Both the position numbers and the translations under genes were made by a program. Below are positions 1-45,500 of a stretch of 64,000 nt of DNA, in pieces. Numbering within the stretch: position 1 is the first letter of the stretch; each line of letters opens with the position of its first letter. The notes under the pieces are model-generated. The model ran no database searches and was not told the origin of the DNA. It saw only the letters and a list, made by a program, of their open reading frames with translations. The stretch is taken from contig NW_026262701.1 in assembly GCF_021869535.1 (NCBI RefSeq), positions 6,463,501-6,527,500 of the forward strand, written 5' to 3'. The DNA is from Mytilus californianus (lineage: Eukaryota; Mollusca; Bivalvia; Mytilida; Mytilidae).

Positions 1-3000
1 AATGCTTTTTATCACAAAACACAGATCAAGTTGAATTTTGGTAGCATCACTTTAATCATTATCTAGTTATGCCCCTTTATAAATCGAAAATTGCAAAAAT
101 TTTAGTTTCCGTTCTCTAACTTATGTTTGCCCCAACCAAACATTATGAAACCTATACACAATACTTATTACCTTATACTTTGTCAAACCTTCATACAATT
201 TTATGGAACTTTGGCAGTAGCTTTTTAATGATTAAGAGATAATGTCTGAAGGAAACTTTTTAAAATATGTTTTTTTCATTTTCAGTACTTTTCTGATAGA
301 CATGATAGATGGACTTAGTTTTTTACAGTTTACAGACAGTCTGGGAATGAAATTTTTTGACATGATAAATTTGTAAACCTTCTGGATTGTTATGAAACTT
401 GGACAGATGCTAATCTTCAAGACCAAGAAATAGCATCTCAAACAAAAGTTTTATTATTTTTTTTAAATTCTGCATTTTACTGATAAATGGACTCACTTTT
501 TAGGTCAACATTACAATTTTACACTGACAGCAGCGATCACAGGTGAGACTCGGGGTTCCATGGAACCCCTTTATGAAATTTTTTAGCTCAGCTGGGCCTT
601 CATGCCAATGTAAGCTGTTGCTTAGGGACTTTGTCGTTACTTTAAAAAAAAAACTTTTATAAACCAACCAGGCCAATCTGGACCAAACTTGGCAAATACT
701 GTCTTCTTTCAAAAATTGTGTTGATTATACAAGTGGCTTAAAGATGTGTTTTAGATAAAGAAATTCTGTCTGAGACCAAAATTCTCAGAATGTCTTTAAG
801 ATCCCTACCATCGATTTAGACCAAAATTGTGAAATGACTCATTACAGGAGTTATTGCTCCTAAATCACAATTTTTACCAATTTTTTTTTGTTATGTTTGC
901 CCTTGACTTGAAAACCATAACAGATAAGGCAGAAACTGAAAACAACCAAATTGGACAGCATTTCAAGATCTACAAATTGGCAAAATGGTTGAAAACCATT
1001 AATCTTCTGCTTAACGTGATGGTTCCCAAAATTCCACCTATATTGACAGTTTTTTCACCCACGTTTATTTATGATCCAGACAAAAGTTTCCATTCTGTAT
1101 TTATTGTGTAGATTTATCCATCTTCACTATATAGATCCACTAATTTAATTTTGAATCTTTATTGAATCATATAAAAATTGACTTGAACCGACCTCCAAAC
1201 GATCTGTGATTTAATGAGGAGTACCCAAATTGCATCCATGCTTAAATTCACATTTGTAAAAATCAAAAATGATATTTTATTATATTTCTCCAAATATTTA
1301 GAACAATTTGACAATAGTCCATGCTTACTATTCTTTTTTTAAGAAATGGTACCTGTAACATATTTTAATTGCTCATTTTTAAAAGTTCACTTGTTGTGGA
1401 CGTCTCATGGCGATGTTTCCATAGATTTTACTTTTTCGAGTGAATACTTCATCTGTTGATATATACTATGATCGTGTTGTGTTTATTCAAAATATATTTA
1501 GGTATGTTGAAAGACGTGCATGATGTCAAATCATAAAAATACAAACTGTTTAGTCTCTAAGAAAACTTGTAAGATTTCCGCTGATATTTTTGCTAAATGG
1601 GTGATATTTGGGTACTGTGACCTTATAGGAATTATTGTCCTTAAATGACATTTTTGCGTTTTTTTGCTATTTCAATTATTTATTTTGAAAACTATTATAT
1701 ATATATACCAGTTATAGAAAGATACAAAGTGTAAAAGCAAAATAATCAGCATTACAAGATCTACAAATAAGTCACATCAACCAAATATTAATTGGTTCCT
1801 TATAGCAGTTAATCAAGATCTACAAATAAGTCACATCAACGAAATATTAATTGGTTCCTTATAGGAGTTAATGCCTTTTATTGACAATTTTTACCCATTT
1901 TATACCATTGCTGTAAAAGAAGGGGTATATTGGTTTAGGCTTGTCTTTCCATTATTTCATCTGTCCCTCTGTCTGTCCCATGAAATTTGTGTCACAATTT
2001 CCCCAGGAAATACTAACCAGAGCTTCCTGAAATTTGGACGTAAGTTTCATGTAACTAAATTATACCTGTCTGATGTGTTTTCATGCTTACCACTTATCAA
2101 CTTCCTGTTTTCCCAATACTTATGTTTTCTTACACACAATGGCCATGTATATAATTTTCTTCAGGTTTTTTGTAGGATCCCAACTTGGCTTTATAATAAT
2201 AATGCACCCATGCTGGTCCTGTAATTTACATACATGTATATACATACATTGTTAAAATCAGAATTTATTACTAGTAAAACATTTTGATAAGAATTTATTT
2301 TAAAGAATGATGACAGTCTTTACATAATATCATCAACCCTTTCTGTATTCACACTATGTAAAATGTTATTGTTCACATGTTTACTTTATAGAGAAAGTCA
2401 GATGACTTCTTTATTTTAAAGATCAATATTTTACAATATATATAAATCTTCATCTTATCCTGTTGTTCATAAATGAAGAGAAAAGGCAATATTATTGACC
2501 TAAATCACAATAAGTCAATATCATAGTTATGATTTAAATGGCAAAACTTGTAATATAAGTACTGCAGTGTTTAATATCTTGTATTAATTACTCTGCGATA
2601 AGAGGAAATTTATTTGTAAAGGGGACAAAAGTGTTGAAAAGATTAAATGTCTTTCATATAGAAATCGGAATGATCACAAAGGTTAACATAATTATGTCAA
2701 TATTATCATAATACCTGATTAAACTTTCAACAATTCAGAGGCTCATGAGGATAAGGATTTTTGTATTAACATATCAATCTAGACCAAGAAGGTTAATCTA
2801 TTTAAAAAAGTCCTTTTGACCCAAAATTTTTTTGGTGCTTTTTTCTGAATAAGCATTTCTTTTTTACTTTACTTTTGAAAATAGACAACAAAGAAATTTA
2901 TATCATTGAGATTGATATCATATAGGTTTATTTCTGTTCTTTCCATTTGCATTTATTAGTGTATGGTTAAATTGTACTTTCCAAAAGATATATGCTAAGT

Positions 3001-4004
3001 ATTCCGTTGAAAGATAGTACTTTTTTTAAGTAGTAATCTATTTTCTACAGGGGAAAAATCTTAAATTTTTATGCCCCTGCTGTAGCGGAGGGGTATTAAG
3101 TGTTACCCTTGTCTGTCCGTCCGTCCGCCGCAATTACATCCCCAAAATTGGTTTCCGTTATCTAACTTGATTTGCCTCAACCAAATGATATGAAACTTAT
3201 ACACAGTGCTTATTACCACAAAAGACAGATCAAGTGTGAAATTGGGTGGCGTCACTTTTACCGTTCTTGAGTTATGCCCCTTTATAAATGGAAAAATTGC
3301 TAAATCTGTCGTTTCCATTCTTTAACCAAATATTATGAAACTTATACACAATGCTTATTATCACAAAACGGTCTTAACTACGTGAATCCTGCATCTGTGT
3401 GTGGAAGTTGACTCATGCATATTTACAAGTGGGGACATCTCTCCATTTATTTTAGTCTTTAAGTTTTAACAGTTTAAATTTTTTTATGTGTCTTCAAAAT
3501 CCAAGAATATCAAAAATAAGGAGCTTTGGTATGATTTCCAAAGAAGACTTTATATAAATGTTATTGAGCCCCATTACCTTCTCTCATATCCTAGTTAAAT
3601 TCTCATTTTATTATATATATGGACTTCATTATATTTCACTATGTACCTGTGAACCATATATCATTACTGTTGACTGCCAAAGAAATTAAATACTTTTTCA
3701 ACAAGAATATTAATATAAAATAAAAACTGTTATAGATAAAAGTACACATGCATCGGATATAGAACTTAACTTCCATATAATATTAAATTTTTAAACTCAG
3801 TGCTTGTTGTATAGGACATTATTAGATTTAAATTTGGATTAAGAATTAGGTTTTGGAGTAATCTTTTTTTCACTGCATTAAACAGGAGTAAGCTGATCAA
3901 GTTAAATGTAGGATATACATAGATATTAATATATTTTGTTTGCTTCGTGCCCCCATGTGGAAATGCAGCCAATGGTTTAACGTTGTTCGTATATTAATTC
4001 CATA
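1..4004. other. Upstream flank: repeat fragments, no gene seen
   Basis: No supported coding exon. It holds the end of a copy of the ATGCCCC family (1-165), a fragment matching 41790-42950 (about 180-545), diverged pieces of the repeat seen whole at 39010-40035 (about 560-1200), a 57 bp direct duplication (about 1755-1870), a fragment of the element at 59050 (1905-2130), and a fuller ATGCCCC-family copy (3071-3453). The gene 1 promoter must lie here, but no site can be placed with confidence. Confidence 0.6.
3071..3453 (+). repeat. ATGCCCC-family interspersed repeat
   Basis: Starts ATGCCCCTGCTGTAGCGG and includes AAGTGTTACCCTTGTCTGTC and two internal diverged copies of a block ending in TATGAAACTTATACAC. 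Related copies lie at 1-165, 17011-17450 and 32378-32832. The last begins ATGCCCCC and ends near GGGGGCAT, hinting at short terminal inverted repeats. It is noncoding. Confidence 0.75.
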
Positions 4005-36187
<32,183 letters not shown>

Positions 36188-36607
36188 TGATTGTACAGCC
36201 TAGTGCTGAATGATAGTCTTTCATTTACTTATAACTACTGCCTTGTGACAAGATTATAGGGAATTAATAACAAGGGGCCATCCAGCAATTTTTTTGAGAA
36301 AGTAGATGAAGGGGGTTCATATATGTTTATCAAATTAAATATTCTGTGCTTTTGTTTTTAATTTTTGGAATTTTAGACTGGTATTCAAATTCCTTATTGT
36401 GATTGCTTTTACTTTTATTAATTTTCGAATTTGTTACAGTTTTTCAAATGCTTTTGTTTTACATCCATTTTAAACATTATTTATGCATTTAAGTTCATAT
36501 TTGTGAGTAAACTTGATGTAATTGGTAAAAATTTTGCTGTCATACAATGCATGGACGTCCTGTAAATTTAATTCCTGAGTGTAGACTCCAAATACCAGGA
36601 GATCTTC

Positions 36608-36613
36608 AATAAA
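36608..36613 (+). terminator. Poly(A) signal of gene 1
   Basis: AATAAA about 420 bp after the gene 1 stop codon, the first canonical hexamer found downstream in a plausible 3' UTR. Confidence 0.5.
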
Positions 36614-37197
36614 GTATTCACTATTCACTGAATTTAGATCAAATTAAGATTTTTCCCTAGAATAATGATATGGCATTTCAGTAGTGTTGTAATACGGGGA
36701 TTGCTTCCTTCAGTTGTAAATATTTTATCTTCAGTGAAGATACATTTTTGATAGCTGCCTATGGAGACAAAGTTTCAGCCAGTCGTTCATGTTTTATGGC
36801 ACAATTAATACTTTTATTGAATAATTCAAATATTGATGTATATTGATGTCTGTAGCTACTAGTCACCTTTTAAGTTTGTCATTTTATATATGTTTAGTTG
36901 TAGTATTTTACACACTGTGTCAAAATGAGGCTTAAATCCTTATTTCTATTTGTGAAACTACTGTATTGAGATTTGATACACTTCACCCTATTGACTTAAA
37001 AAAACAATCACTTCTTCTTTGTAAGGTCAGACATATGTTCTCATGATGACAAAATTTACAGAAGTGTCTGTATTGTCTAGTATTGACAGGCACTAAGTAC
37101 GATAATTTCTAAAAAAAAGGTTTTATAGAAATAGTAGAAAAAAAATGACTGATGATGTTAATTCTGGTAGTAGAAAGATTTAATGAAGTTATCAAAG

Positions 37198-37380
37198 TAC
37201 TGTGGATTCATGTATTATTTGTGGGTACTAATTGACCTGGATTTGGGATATATTATTTTACGTGGATACTTAATTTCTGTTTACAAAGTTATAGAATATT
37301 TGCATTCATGGTTTATCTATATACCTCAAAACTCTGCCAAAAAAAAAAGATACCTCATGAATAATTATGAATACACAGTA
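37198..37380. mobile_element. MITE, TACTGTGGATT family
   Basis: Begins TACTGTGGATTCATGTATTA and ends ATGAATACACAGTA; the inner part is diverged. Confidence 0.7.
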
Positions 37381-38129
37381 TATGATTCTTCATAAAATAT
37401 CCTTTATTAACCTTACTGCTTGTAAGAAAAATCAAATCATCATTCTGAAAACAGATGTATAGGTTCATTCATAAATATTTCAAAGTTGATAAAGTACTTG
37501 CGGTAGATGTTTATTTGTTTTTTTGCAATTAAGTTCTAGAAAAACCAAAGACTTCTCAATAATCATACGAATTTTGTTTGTAAATAATATTCTTGAAGTA
37601 GCTAATATATTGTTCCTATGGTGATCCATTTTTGAAATTGTAAAATGACATCTTTCCATCAATTAAAACCTGGATTAAAGTTTTTTAATGTAAGACAAAT
37701 GTGTACAGTTTTTAAAAGACAAATTTAGATACCCCTTTCACAATAAGAACCGCTGACTCGGACAAGATTTCCATCAACACAAAACATCTTTAAGAAAGAT
37801 ATATCATTTGATTTGTTTTTAGACCAATTTTAGAAGCAGTTACTTGTTGTATTGTTGTCTCATTGACCCCATTGACCTTATATCCCATTTTATTTGCATA
37901 GGTACTTATTCATGAAAAGTCCTATTATGAAGCTATAATATTATTTAGGAAGGTTAAGTCCTCTCTAGGGTGTCTGACTTCTCCTTTATGTCATTGTGGA
38001 AGCTGTATATATCTCAGTATGATGACCCTTGGTATTGAAGGCAAACGTAACTTTTTTTTCTTAATAAAAAAATTCTGAGTCACCACTGACCTTAAAGATA
38101 GAATTAGGATTATCAGCATGTATTATTTG

Positions 38130-38480
38130 TACTATTAAAATAGTTTTTATGTTGTGCTGTTTCACCACTGTCCCAGGTTAGGGGAGGGTTGAGTGCTCAC
38201 AAACATGTTTGACCCCACCACATTCTTTATGTCCCAGTCCTGTAGTTCAGTGGTTGTCGTTGGTTCATGTTTGTTTTTCAAAAATTGTGTTGTTATAAAT
38301 TAGGCTGTTAGTTTTCTTAAATGAATTGTTTCATATTTTTCATGTCGGGGCCTTTTATAGCAGACTATACGGTATAGGTTTTTCTCATTGTTGAAGGCCC
38401 TTTGGATGCCTATAATTGCTTACATCTACTTCATTTGAACTCTGGTGGATAGTTGTCTCATTTTCAATCATACCCCACCA
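38130..38480 (-). repeat. Interspersed element copy, reverse
   Basis: Contains TTGTTGAAGGCCCTTTGGAT, GGATAGTTGTCTCATTTTCA and CACTGTCCCAGGTTAGGGGA, the reverse complement of the 6155/12307 family. Confidence 0.7.
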
Positions 38481-39009
38481 TCTTAATTTTATAAAGTTAT
38501 ACCATCATTAAACTTCCAGTAGTTGTCATGAAATCTGAAAATTAAAATCTTAGATTTGGGAGAAGATTATATCCATCACAAAGGTGAAATGATTACTCCT
38601 TGAAATATGTAAATTCCAGTTATAATTTTAGGTTGTTCCTGCAATAAGAGATAGTTGTATAAAACATATTTATTTTATTTAAGTTATTGTGTCTGGTTGA
38701 TGTTGATGTTGATACCTCCCTCTTTCTTGTTAGAAAATATATATTATTTTATAAATTGTTATAATAACAGATACATTTTTCATATTTTATAGATTTTATT
38801 TTTTTACATATTTTATATTTTGCTTAATTAATTGATTAATAAACATGAAATCAATTGGGTGTTTAACTCTTATCCCCCAAGTCATCTCTGTTAGTTTTTC
38901 TGTCTCCTAGACAAAGTTGCAGATGAGAGACTTAGGCATGCTGTTTCCAGTGGGAGCAGAGTCCATAATTTGTTTTTTGTGATTAAGACAGTTAAACCGA
39001 TTAACCAGT

Positions 39010-40035
39010 TATATTGGGTTGCAGTCTAAAATCTCGCTTAACTTTAAGGCTACATTGAGCTATTTTTATCACTTGGCCTCTTTCATCCATGGTCGTTGTC
39101 TTTTCCATAGATTAACTTTTACAAAATCCTGCTCCTCTGAAACTACTGGGCCAATTGTAACCAAACTTGGCTCCCATCATCACTGGGGTATCTTGTTTAA
39201 AATCAAATATGTTAAATGATCCCACCTACCAACAAACATGGCTGACATGGCTAAAAAAGAACATAGGTGTAAAATGCAAGTTTTGTCTTATTATTTTGAA
39301 AACTGCTATAGAAAGAGATAATCTGACTGAGGCATGGATGTTCAGAATGTTGAGTTTTACCTACTGTCCATTGATACCAAAATGAAAACTATAAAAGATA
39401 GAGGTAAACTGTACATTACAAAAATGATAAGCAAGACAAGATCTACAAATAAGTCAAACATGACCCAAATCATTTTTACCAATTTTTTGCATTTTTGCCC
39501 ATTATCTTGAAAACTATAATAGATGAAGAGAAACTTTAATATACCAAAAAAATGATCTATAGGTTTTTCTGCATTGCTAAAATCATCACTCTGCTACTAA
39601 CAAGAGTTATTGCCACTAAATGAAGATTTTTACCAAATTTTGCATTTTTTCCCAAAAATATAGAAGATAAAGAAAATCTAGATAGCAAAAATGATGAGCA
39701 AACATATTAACATGGCAGATATTGTCAGTCCACACCTTATAGAAGTTATTATCTTTAATTATGTTTTTTACCAATCTTTGCATTTTATTCAAAAACTATA
39801 ATAGATTTACTCAGAAATAAGGATGAGCAAGACAGAATAGACAAATGAGTCAACATTGCTGAAATTGTCAGTCCATTCTTCATAGAAGTTATTGCCCTTG
39901 AATTATGTTTTTTTTTTTTACCCCTCTTTTTTATTGTGCAAAAACCGACAGACGACGACAGACGACGGACGACGACGGACGTCAAGTGATGGCAGAAGCT
40001 CACATGGGGTCCTTCGGGCCCCGGTGAGCTAACAA
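39010..40035 (+). repeat. Long interspersed repeat ending in GGTGAGCTAA
   Basis: Several diverged inner blocks with CAAGATCTACAAATAAGTCA, TTTTTACCAATTTTTTGCAT and GTCAGTCCACACCTTATAGA, a GACGACGGAC-rich stretch (39950-39985), and the end GGTCCTTCGGGCCCCGGTGAGCTAA in two steps. Fragments of the same family lie at 560-1200. Noncoding as far as I can see. Confidence 0.65.
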
Positions 40036-40124
40036 TGTAATATTGCTAGTCCTCATAAATGCTCAACACAACCTTTTTCCAAATTATTAACTTCTATTTG
40101 CAGTGATCAGCAATCAAAACAGAT

Positions 40125-41057
40125 AAAATTGAAAATGGAAATGGGGAATGTGTCAAAGAGACAACAACCCGACCATAGAGCAGACAACAGCCGAAGGCCA
40201 CCAATGGGTCTTTAATGCAGCGAGAAACTCCCGCACCCGGAGGCGTCCTTCAGCTGGCCCCTAAACAAATATGTATACTAGTTCAGTGATAATGGACGTC
40301 ATACTAAACTCCAAATTATACACAAGAAACTAAAATTAAAAATGATTCAAGACTAACAAAGGCCAGAGGCTCCTGACTTGGGACAAGCGCAAAAAATGCG
40401 GCGGGGTTAAACATGTTTTTTGAGATCTCAACCCTCCCCCGATACCTCTAGCCAATGTAGAAAAAACAAACGTACAACAGTACGCAAACTAAAACTCAGT
40501 TTAAGAGAAGTTCGAGTCTGATGTCAGAATAGGAAACAAAAGAAAATAAACAAAATGACAATAATACATAAATAACAACAGACTACTAGCAGTTACTGAC
40601 ATGCCAGCTCCAGACCTCAATTAAACTGATTGAAAGATTATGTCTTCATCATATGAATATCAGGCACAATCCCTCCTGTTAGGGGTTTAGTATTATACCA
40701 TCATAAAATATTTGAGAAGAACATAACCCGTGTCATGCCAACAACTGGTTTTATAATAAATATGTTTAATTCCGATGCAAAGACCCTATAAGTGAATCAA
40801 TATCAATACCAAAATATGCCATCTTTAATGACCTGACAACAGTATCGTAACTATATCCCTTCTTAATAAGTCTGTTTAAAGGTTTTGTTAGCTTTTGAGG
40901 TGAATACTGACATTTTTGTGCTTTGTAAAGAATATTACCATAAAAGATTGGATGTGAAATACCCGAACGCATGTTGAGTTATATTTACGAATGATGTCCT
41001 TACACCGATGATAAAATTTAGTAAATGTTTTGACTAGTTTATGATATCGAAAACAAG
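40125..41057 (-). mobile_element. Penelope-like element, 5'-truncated copy
   Basis: Matches the 3' part of the element at 6626-8790 with the same end (AAAATTGAAAATGGAAATGG here, AAAATTGAGAATGGAAATGG there). Coding part is only the last about 90 residues (ISHPIFYGNILYKAQKC); the catalytic RT part is missing. Arg (CGA) stands where the other copy has TGA. Confidence 0.75.
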
Positions 41058-41069
41058 AGCCTACAAGTT

Positions 41070-41335
41070 ACTACAACATCTTCAAGATACTTAATTTTTT
41101 TATTGACAACATATTTGTTATGTTTGGTAGACATGTTTTTTTTTCAACAGACAGTTGGTTTTCCTATGTGAACCAACTGTGCTCCTCTTCTTGCAGACTT
41201 GTTGCTCCAAACTCCATGCAGGAGGTTATCAAGAAGAATGAAAAGGAATTAGCATTATCCTTTAACTTTACATTCTGCTGTAAAGATGATGTCCTCTCAA
41301 TGAAAAGTTCAAACTTTGATGACTGTTGATTGCAT
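41070..41335 (+). pseudogene. Penelope-like RT fragment from a second family
   Basis: In the + frames: FIDNIFVMFG, FQQTVGFPM, a TGA where Gly is usual, TNCAPLLADL, then after a frameshift KKNEKELALSFNFTF and a spoiled catalytic region ending NFDDC. This is the B-to-C motif part of a related but distinct reverse transcriptase in the opposite orientation to its neighbour. Two disabling changes are visible. Confidence 0.65.
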
Positions 41336-41789
41336 TTATATCCCATTAGATTTGAAATAAATGATACTACAGATTTACAGTTAAGTCTGCTTCATATCTT
41401 AATTAACATCTAGAAAGAAGTAATACAATATAACAGGGATTGCGTTTACAATCGTCTTCTTGATAAAGGGTTGCAGGTTACAAGGGTTTGAACCTGGGAC
41501 ATAATATATTGGTCAGTATACTATTCCCAGATTTTAACATGGGTTCCTAATGATTTAGTTGAAGTCATCCCTTCGAAAGTTTTACAAGAGAGGCGAAAGG
41601 TACCAAAGGGACATTTTAGCTTATGTAATAGTGTCACAGATGACCACGGATATGTTCCACTTATCATAGCCACAAAAGACAGTATCAAAAAAATTTGTAT
41701 TTTACTGATAAATGGACCTAGTTTTTGCAAGGATTTGTATAGTAAGTATCCTTGGTTTTTGACAGTTAACACTCAGGCTCAGTCTGAGG

Positions 41790-42960
41790 TTAAAGCTTTT
41801 CAGTCATCGATAACTTTGTCAAACCTTCATGGAATATTATGAAATTTGGACCGAAGCGTGTAATTGACCAAAATACAGTATTCAGAGCAAAATTTTTTAA
41901 ATGTTTATTTTCATTTTCCGTATTTTACTGATAAATGGACTTAGATTTTTTTTACAGTCAACTAGTAGGTACAGTCTGTGGTTAAAGTTTGTTACACATC
42001 AATTACTTTGTCAAACCTTCATACAATTTCATGAAACTTTGGCAGATTTTTTGTTATGATTAAGGGGTAATGTCTGAAGCAAACTTTGGAAAATATATTT
42101 TGTTCATTTTCAGGATTTTTTTATTGATGAACTTGTTTTTACAGTTAAGGTTCATGTGGACCCTATGACTAAAATGGCTGCGTTTTCACCTCAAAATTTA
42201 CTTTTGAGTACAGACAAACCTGTCACCGTGTCTGTGTATCTGGAAAAGTTTTAAGGTATAGCATGCGCTAGATAAATAAAGTTCAAATGCATTTAATGTT
42301 TTAGAATATTAAAAACTTTACTGGATTTTGCAGTGCACTTTATTCCATTCCTACAGAAAATGCCAAAATAAACAAAGTTGGGAAGAGGTTTGAGAACTTC
42401 CCCGTAGGTTATAATTGAAGTGAACTGTATTGATTGAAATGGGCAATAGCCAGACAATAATTGGTGATTTAAACTGTGTCACTGAGTGGACCATATCAAG
42501 TGAATTTCAACTGTTTGTTAATTTTACTAGTCATCTTCTGCAGGGACGAAAAAAGTGCACTGCAAAATCCAATTAAGTTTTTAATTTTCTAATACATAAA
42601 ATGCATTTGAATTTTATTTATCTATCGCATGCTATGCCTTAAAACTTTTCCAGATACACAGGTTTGTCTGTACTCAGAGTAAATTTTGAGTTAAACGGGA
42701 GCTATTTTAACCTTAGGGTCCATTTGAACATTTACAGACAGTCTGGGATTGGATTTTTTTGACAAATATAAATGTGTAAACCTTCATGGATTGTTCTGAA
42801 GTTTGGACATACGCTAATCATCAAGACCAAGAAATAGCATTTAAAAAAAGTTTGATTTTTTTTTTCAAATTCTGTATTTTACTGATAAAAGGACTCTCTT
42901 TTTAGGTCAACATTACACTTTTACACTGCAATCGCAGGCCAGACATAGCCCTTACAAAAA
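41790..42960 (+). repeat. Interspersed repeat split by a foldback element
   Basis: Shares TTTGTCAAACCTTCATACAA, CAGACAGTCTGGG, CAAGACCAAGAAATAGCAT and TTAGGTCAACATTACA with 180-545. The other copy runs directly from TTTACAGTTT to ACAGACAGTC, so the inserted segment here is 42149-42729. Confidence 0.65.
42149..42729. mobile_element. Foldback element nested in another repeat
   Basis: About 190 bp arms: GTACAGACAAACCTGT, ATCTGGAAAAGTTTTAAGG, TAGCATGCG and GGATTTTGCAGTGCACTT on the left are repeated inverted on the right (AGTGCACTGCAAAATCC, CGCATGCTA, CCTTAAAACTTTTCCAGAT, ACAGGTTTGTCTGTAC). Noncoding. Confidence 0.78.
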
Positions 42961-43304
42961 CCATGTTATAACATGATTCACATACATCGTTTCATTACAA
43001 ATATATGCATCAATAAATGAATCATCTGTTGTGCTTCTTAGCCCACGAGCATACTCAAACATTGAAAATAATATATAATATATGGGAAGTATAATTCCGT
43101 CACCGTAACATGCACTGAGAACGTAATATATCATTTGAGTAAAATCCACCATTACATGTAACCATTATTTTCGTACCTCGACGCAACTGAGACAGATGAA
43201 AACATATTCCATACATTAAACTAGCATACATCAGAGAAGAAGATGTTTATTTTCCTTTTGAAAAGAGCTCAGTCACAAGAAGCATAGGAGCATTTTGTCA
43301 TATC

Positions 43305-43440
43305 GGGGCATTTTAGTATAGCTGACTATATAGAGTATGCGTTTTGCTCATTGTTGAAGGCCTTACCTATAATTGCTTAAATCCACATTATTTAGACACT
43401 GGTGATAGTTGTATCGTTCGTAATAATACCACATCTCCTT
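43305..43440 (-). repeat. Interspersed element fragment
   Basis: TTGTTGAAGGCCTTACCTAT and TAATACCACATCTCCTTGTT correspond to the reversed 5' part of the 6155 family. Confidence 0.6.
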
Positions 43441-44361
43441 GTTTCATAATGAACAGGATTAGGTATTCATTTAAACAAAAACAATAAAGTACAAAGTAAA
43501 AACAATTTGAATGTATATTAACTCTATATATACATATATAAATATTCATTAAAATTGATTCCTTCAATTGTCATATGAATGCATTAATAATGAGACACTT
43601 TGGTTTGAATATTCTACGCATTATTGTAATTTTGAACAAGCTTTCGATGGTGGATAGGTGTCTGATTGGTAATAATAATACCACACCTCCTTAATTTCAT
43701 TTTCATATTTTATTTGGTATAGCTTATCTGAGGGTCTGGATGGGGTCCTTAATTTCTGTATTCTTTAAATTTGTAGGGCATTTTTCTTTATCTTTAAAAA
43801 TAACGCTTATTCTGTAAAAAATTTCTATTATTTTTCTGTAATCAGATGATTTCTTTATTCTGTACATTGTTCATTTCTGTGATTAGTATTATATTACCTA
43901 ATTTTTTTTATATTTTCAACAATTATTCTTTATACTTTTGTACCCCATTATTCTCTATTCTCAATGTGAAGCTTGTAACTCGTTTGCTGCGCTCACTCGG
44001 CGACTACAAGGTTCACATTGTGGATCGCGGCTGACATTTTACGATACAATGGGTAGAAAACCCGATAATCTATACGCTTACAATTTTGTATAAAAATTCA
44101 TTGATTCTTTGATTTAAGTACTAATAAATAATAATTGGTTGTTAATAAACATATTTTTTTTTATATCAGATCTCAATATTTTTCACTTATTAAACATGTC
44201 CTTGTAGATACTTGATTGCTCAGTGCTGCCCCCTTACACTAAAAAAACCGCAAAACTTGGGTTTTTGATGTCAGTTGTTTAAGCATAGTAGATAAGAAAA
44301 AGCTATACAAATGAAGCAGTCAAACAAAATCAAAAAACAAAAAACAAAAAAAATCACAAGC

Positions 44362-44937
44362 ACTATATAGATATAAGAAGATGTGGTATGAGTGCCAATG
44401 AGACAACTCTCTATCCAAGTCACAATTTGTAAAAGTGAACAATTATAGGTCAAAGTACGGCCTTCAACACGGAGCATTGGCTCACATCGAACAGCAAGCT
44501 ATTAAGGGCCCCAAAAATGACTAGTGTAAAACCATTATAACAGGAAAACAAACGGTCTGATCTTTATAAAAAACGAGAAACGAGAAACACTTATGAACCA
44601 CATCAACAAACGACAACCACTGAACATCAGGTTCCTGGCTTAGGACATGTGCAAACAAATGCAGCGGGTTTAAACGTTTTAATAGGCGCCAACCTTCACC
44701 CTACCTGAAACAATAGTGTAACATCACAACATAGAAAGACACACTATAAAATATCAATTGAAATGGCTTAACTCAATCAAAAGACATATTAACAAAAACA
44801 AGTGAACATACACTGAACGAATAACTTTGATTTATGACACAATGTAAATACTAAATTAATAAAACAATTAAGGGGTTTAGATGTAAAACAATATCAGAAA
44901 GACAACCATAACCTTGGACAAAATGCCGCCAAATAAA
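44362..44937 (+). mobile_element. Full-length interspersed element, young copy
   Basis: Starts AAGATGTGGTATGAGTGCCA and ends CTTGGACAAAATGCCGCCAA, about 575 bp. Its last 360 bp match 53350-53700 nearly base for base, with the same end point. It has no credible coding region, so it would depend on proteins of another element. Confidence 0.72.
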
Positions 44938-45179
44938 ATAACGTACACAGGTAAATACAAATAATTTTGTAGTAAAGTATACATGGAGTACAGAACTAAT
45001 TTTTACAAAATAAAAACTTTTGTTGTTCCTAGTACGAGAACAAAAGTGAAAATTTATCGTCACACTAAACACTTATCAAAGGTGGTATAAATTAAAAATA
45101 GTGAGACTAGATATAACATTGAATAAGTAAACATTAAATAACAAAAATGCATGCATGCACCGCACTGGCATGAGCTGTT

Positions 45180-45500
45180 AGTTGGATCGTATATGTTTCA
45201 CGGTACTTGGTCCAGCTTTTTTTAAATTGGTCAAATGATGTTACCATGAGACCATTGTTGTAGGCAGCTCATTCCACATTTGTACAGCAATATAGCGATA
45301 CTATTTAAAACCACACGTGTTAGTTCTGACTCTCGGAAGTACTGCTGTTTCTAATCTTCATAGATGAATCTTAGAGCTCTTTTTTGCATTTATTCCATTT
45401 TAAAAGATTTTTTTTGCTACAGTAGTGCCAAATTACTGGACAATGGTTGAAATTTGAGAGAATATGAATAGTATGATGCTAACCTGCCCAGCCTGTTTAA
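45180..45500 (-). pseudogene. Non-LTR retrotransposon RT relic
   Basis: On the minus strand, in changing frames: SNFNHCPVIWHYCS, then KRALRFIYED, then MWNELP and a final K-GPST-like segment. These are the typical last motifs of Jockey/RTE-type RT proteins (FNYCP-W-FCS, ERALR, WN-LP). Frameshifts and stops make it non-functional. Confidence 0.6.

Noticed and set aside
3969-3973. CCAAT box for gene 1
   Set aside because: Only 32 bases before the ATG, too close to act as a usual CCAAT element unless transcription starts inside the coding exon.
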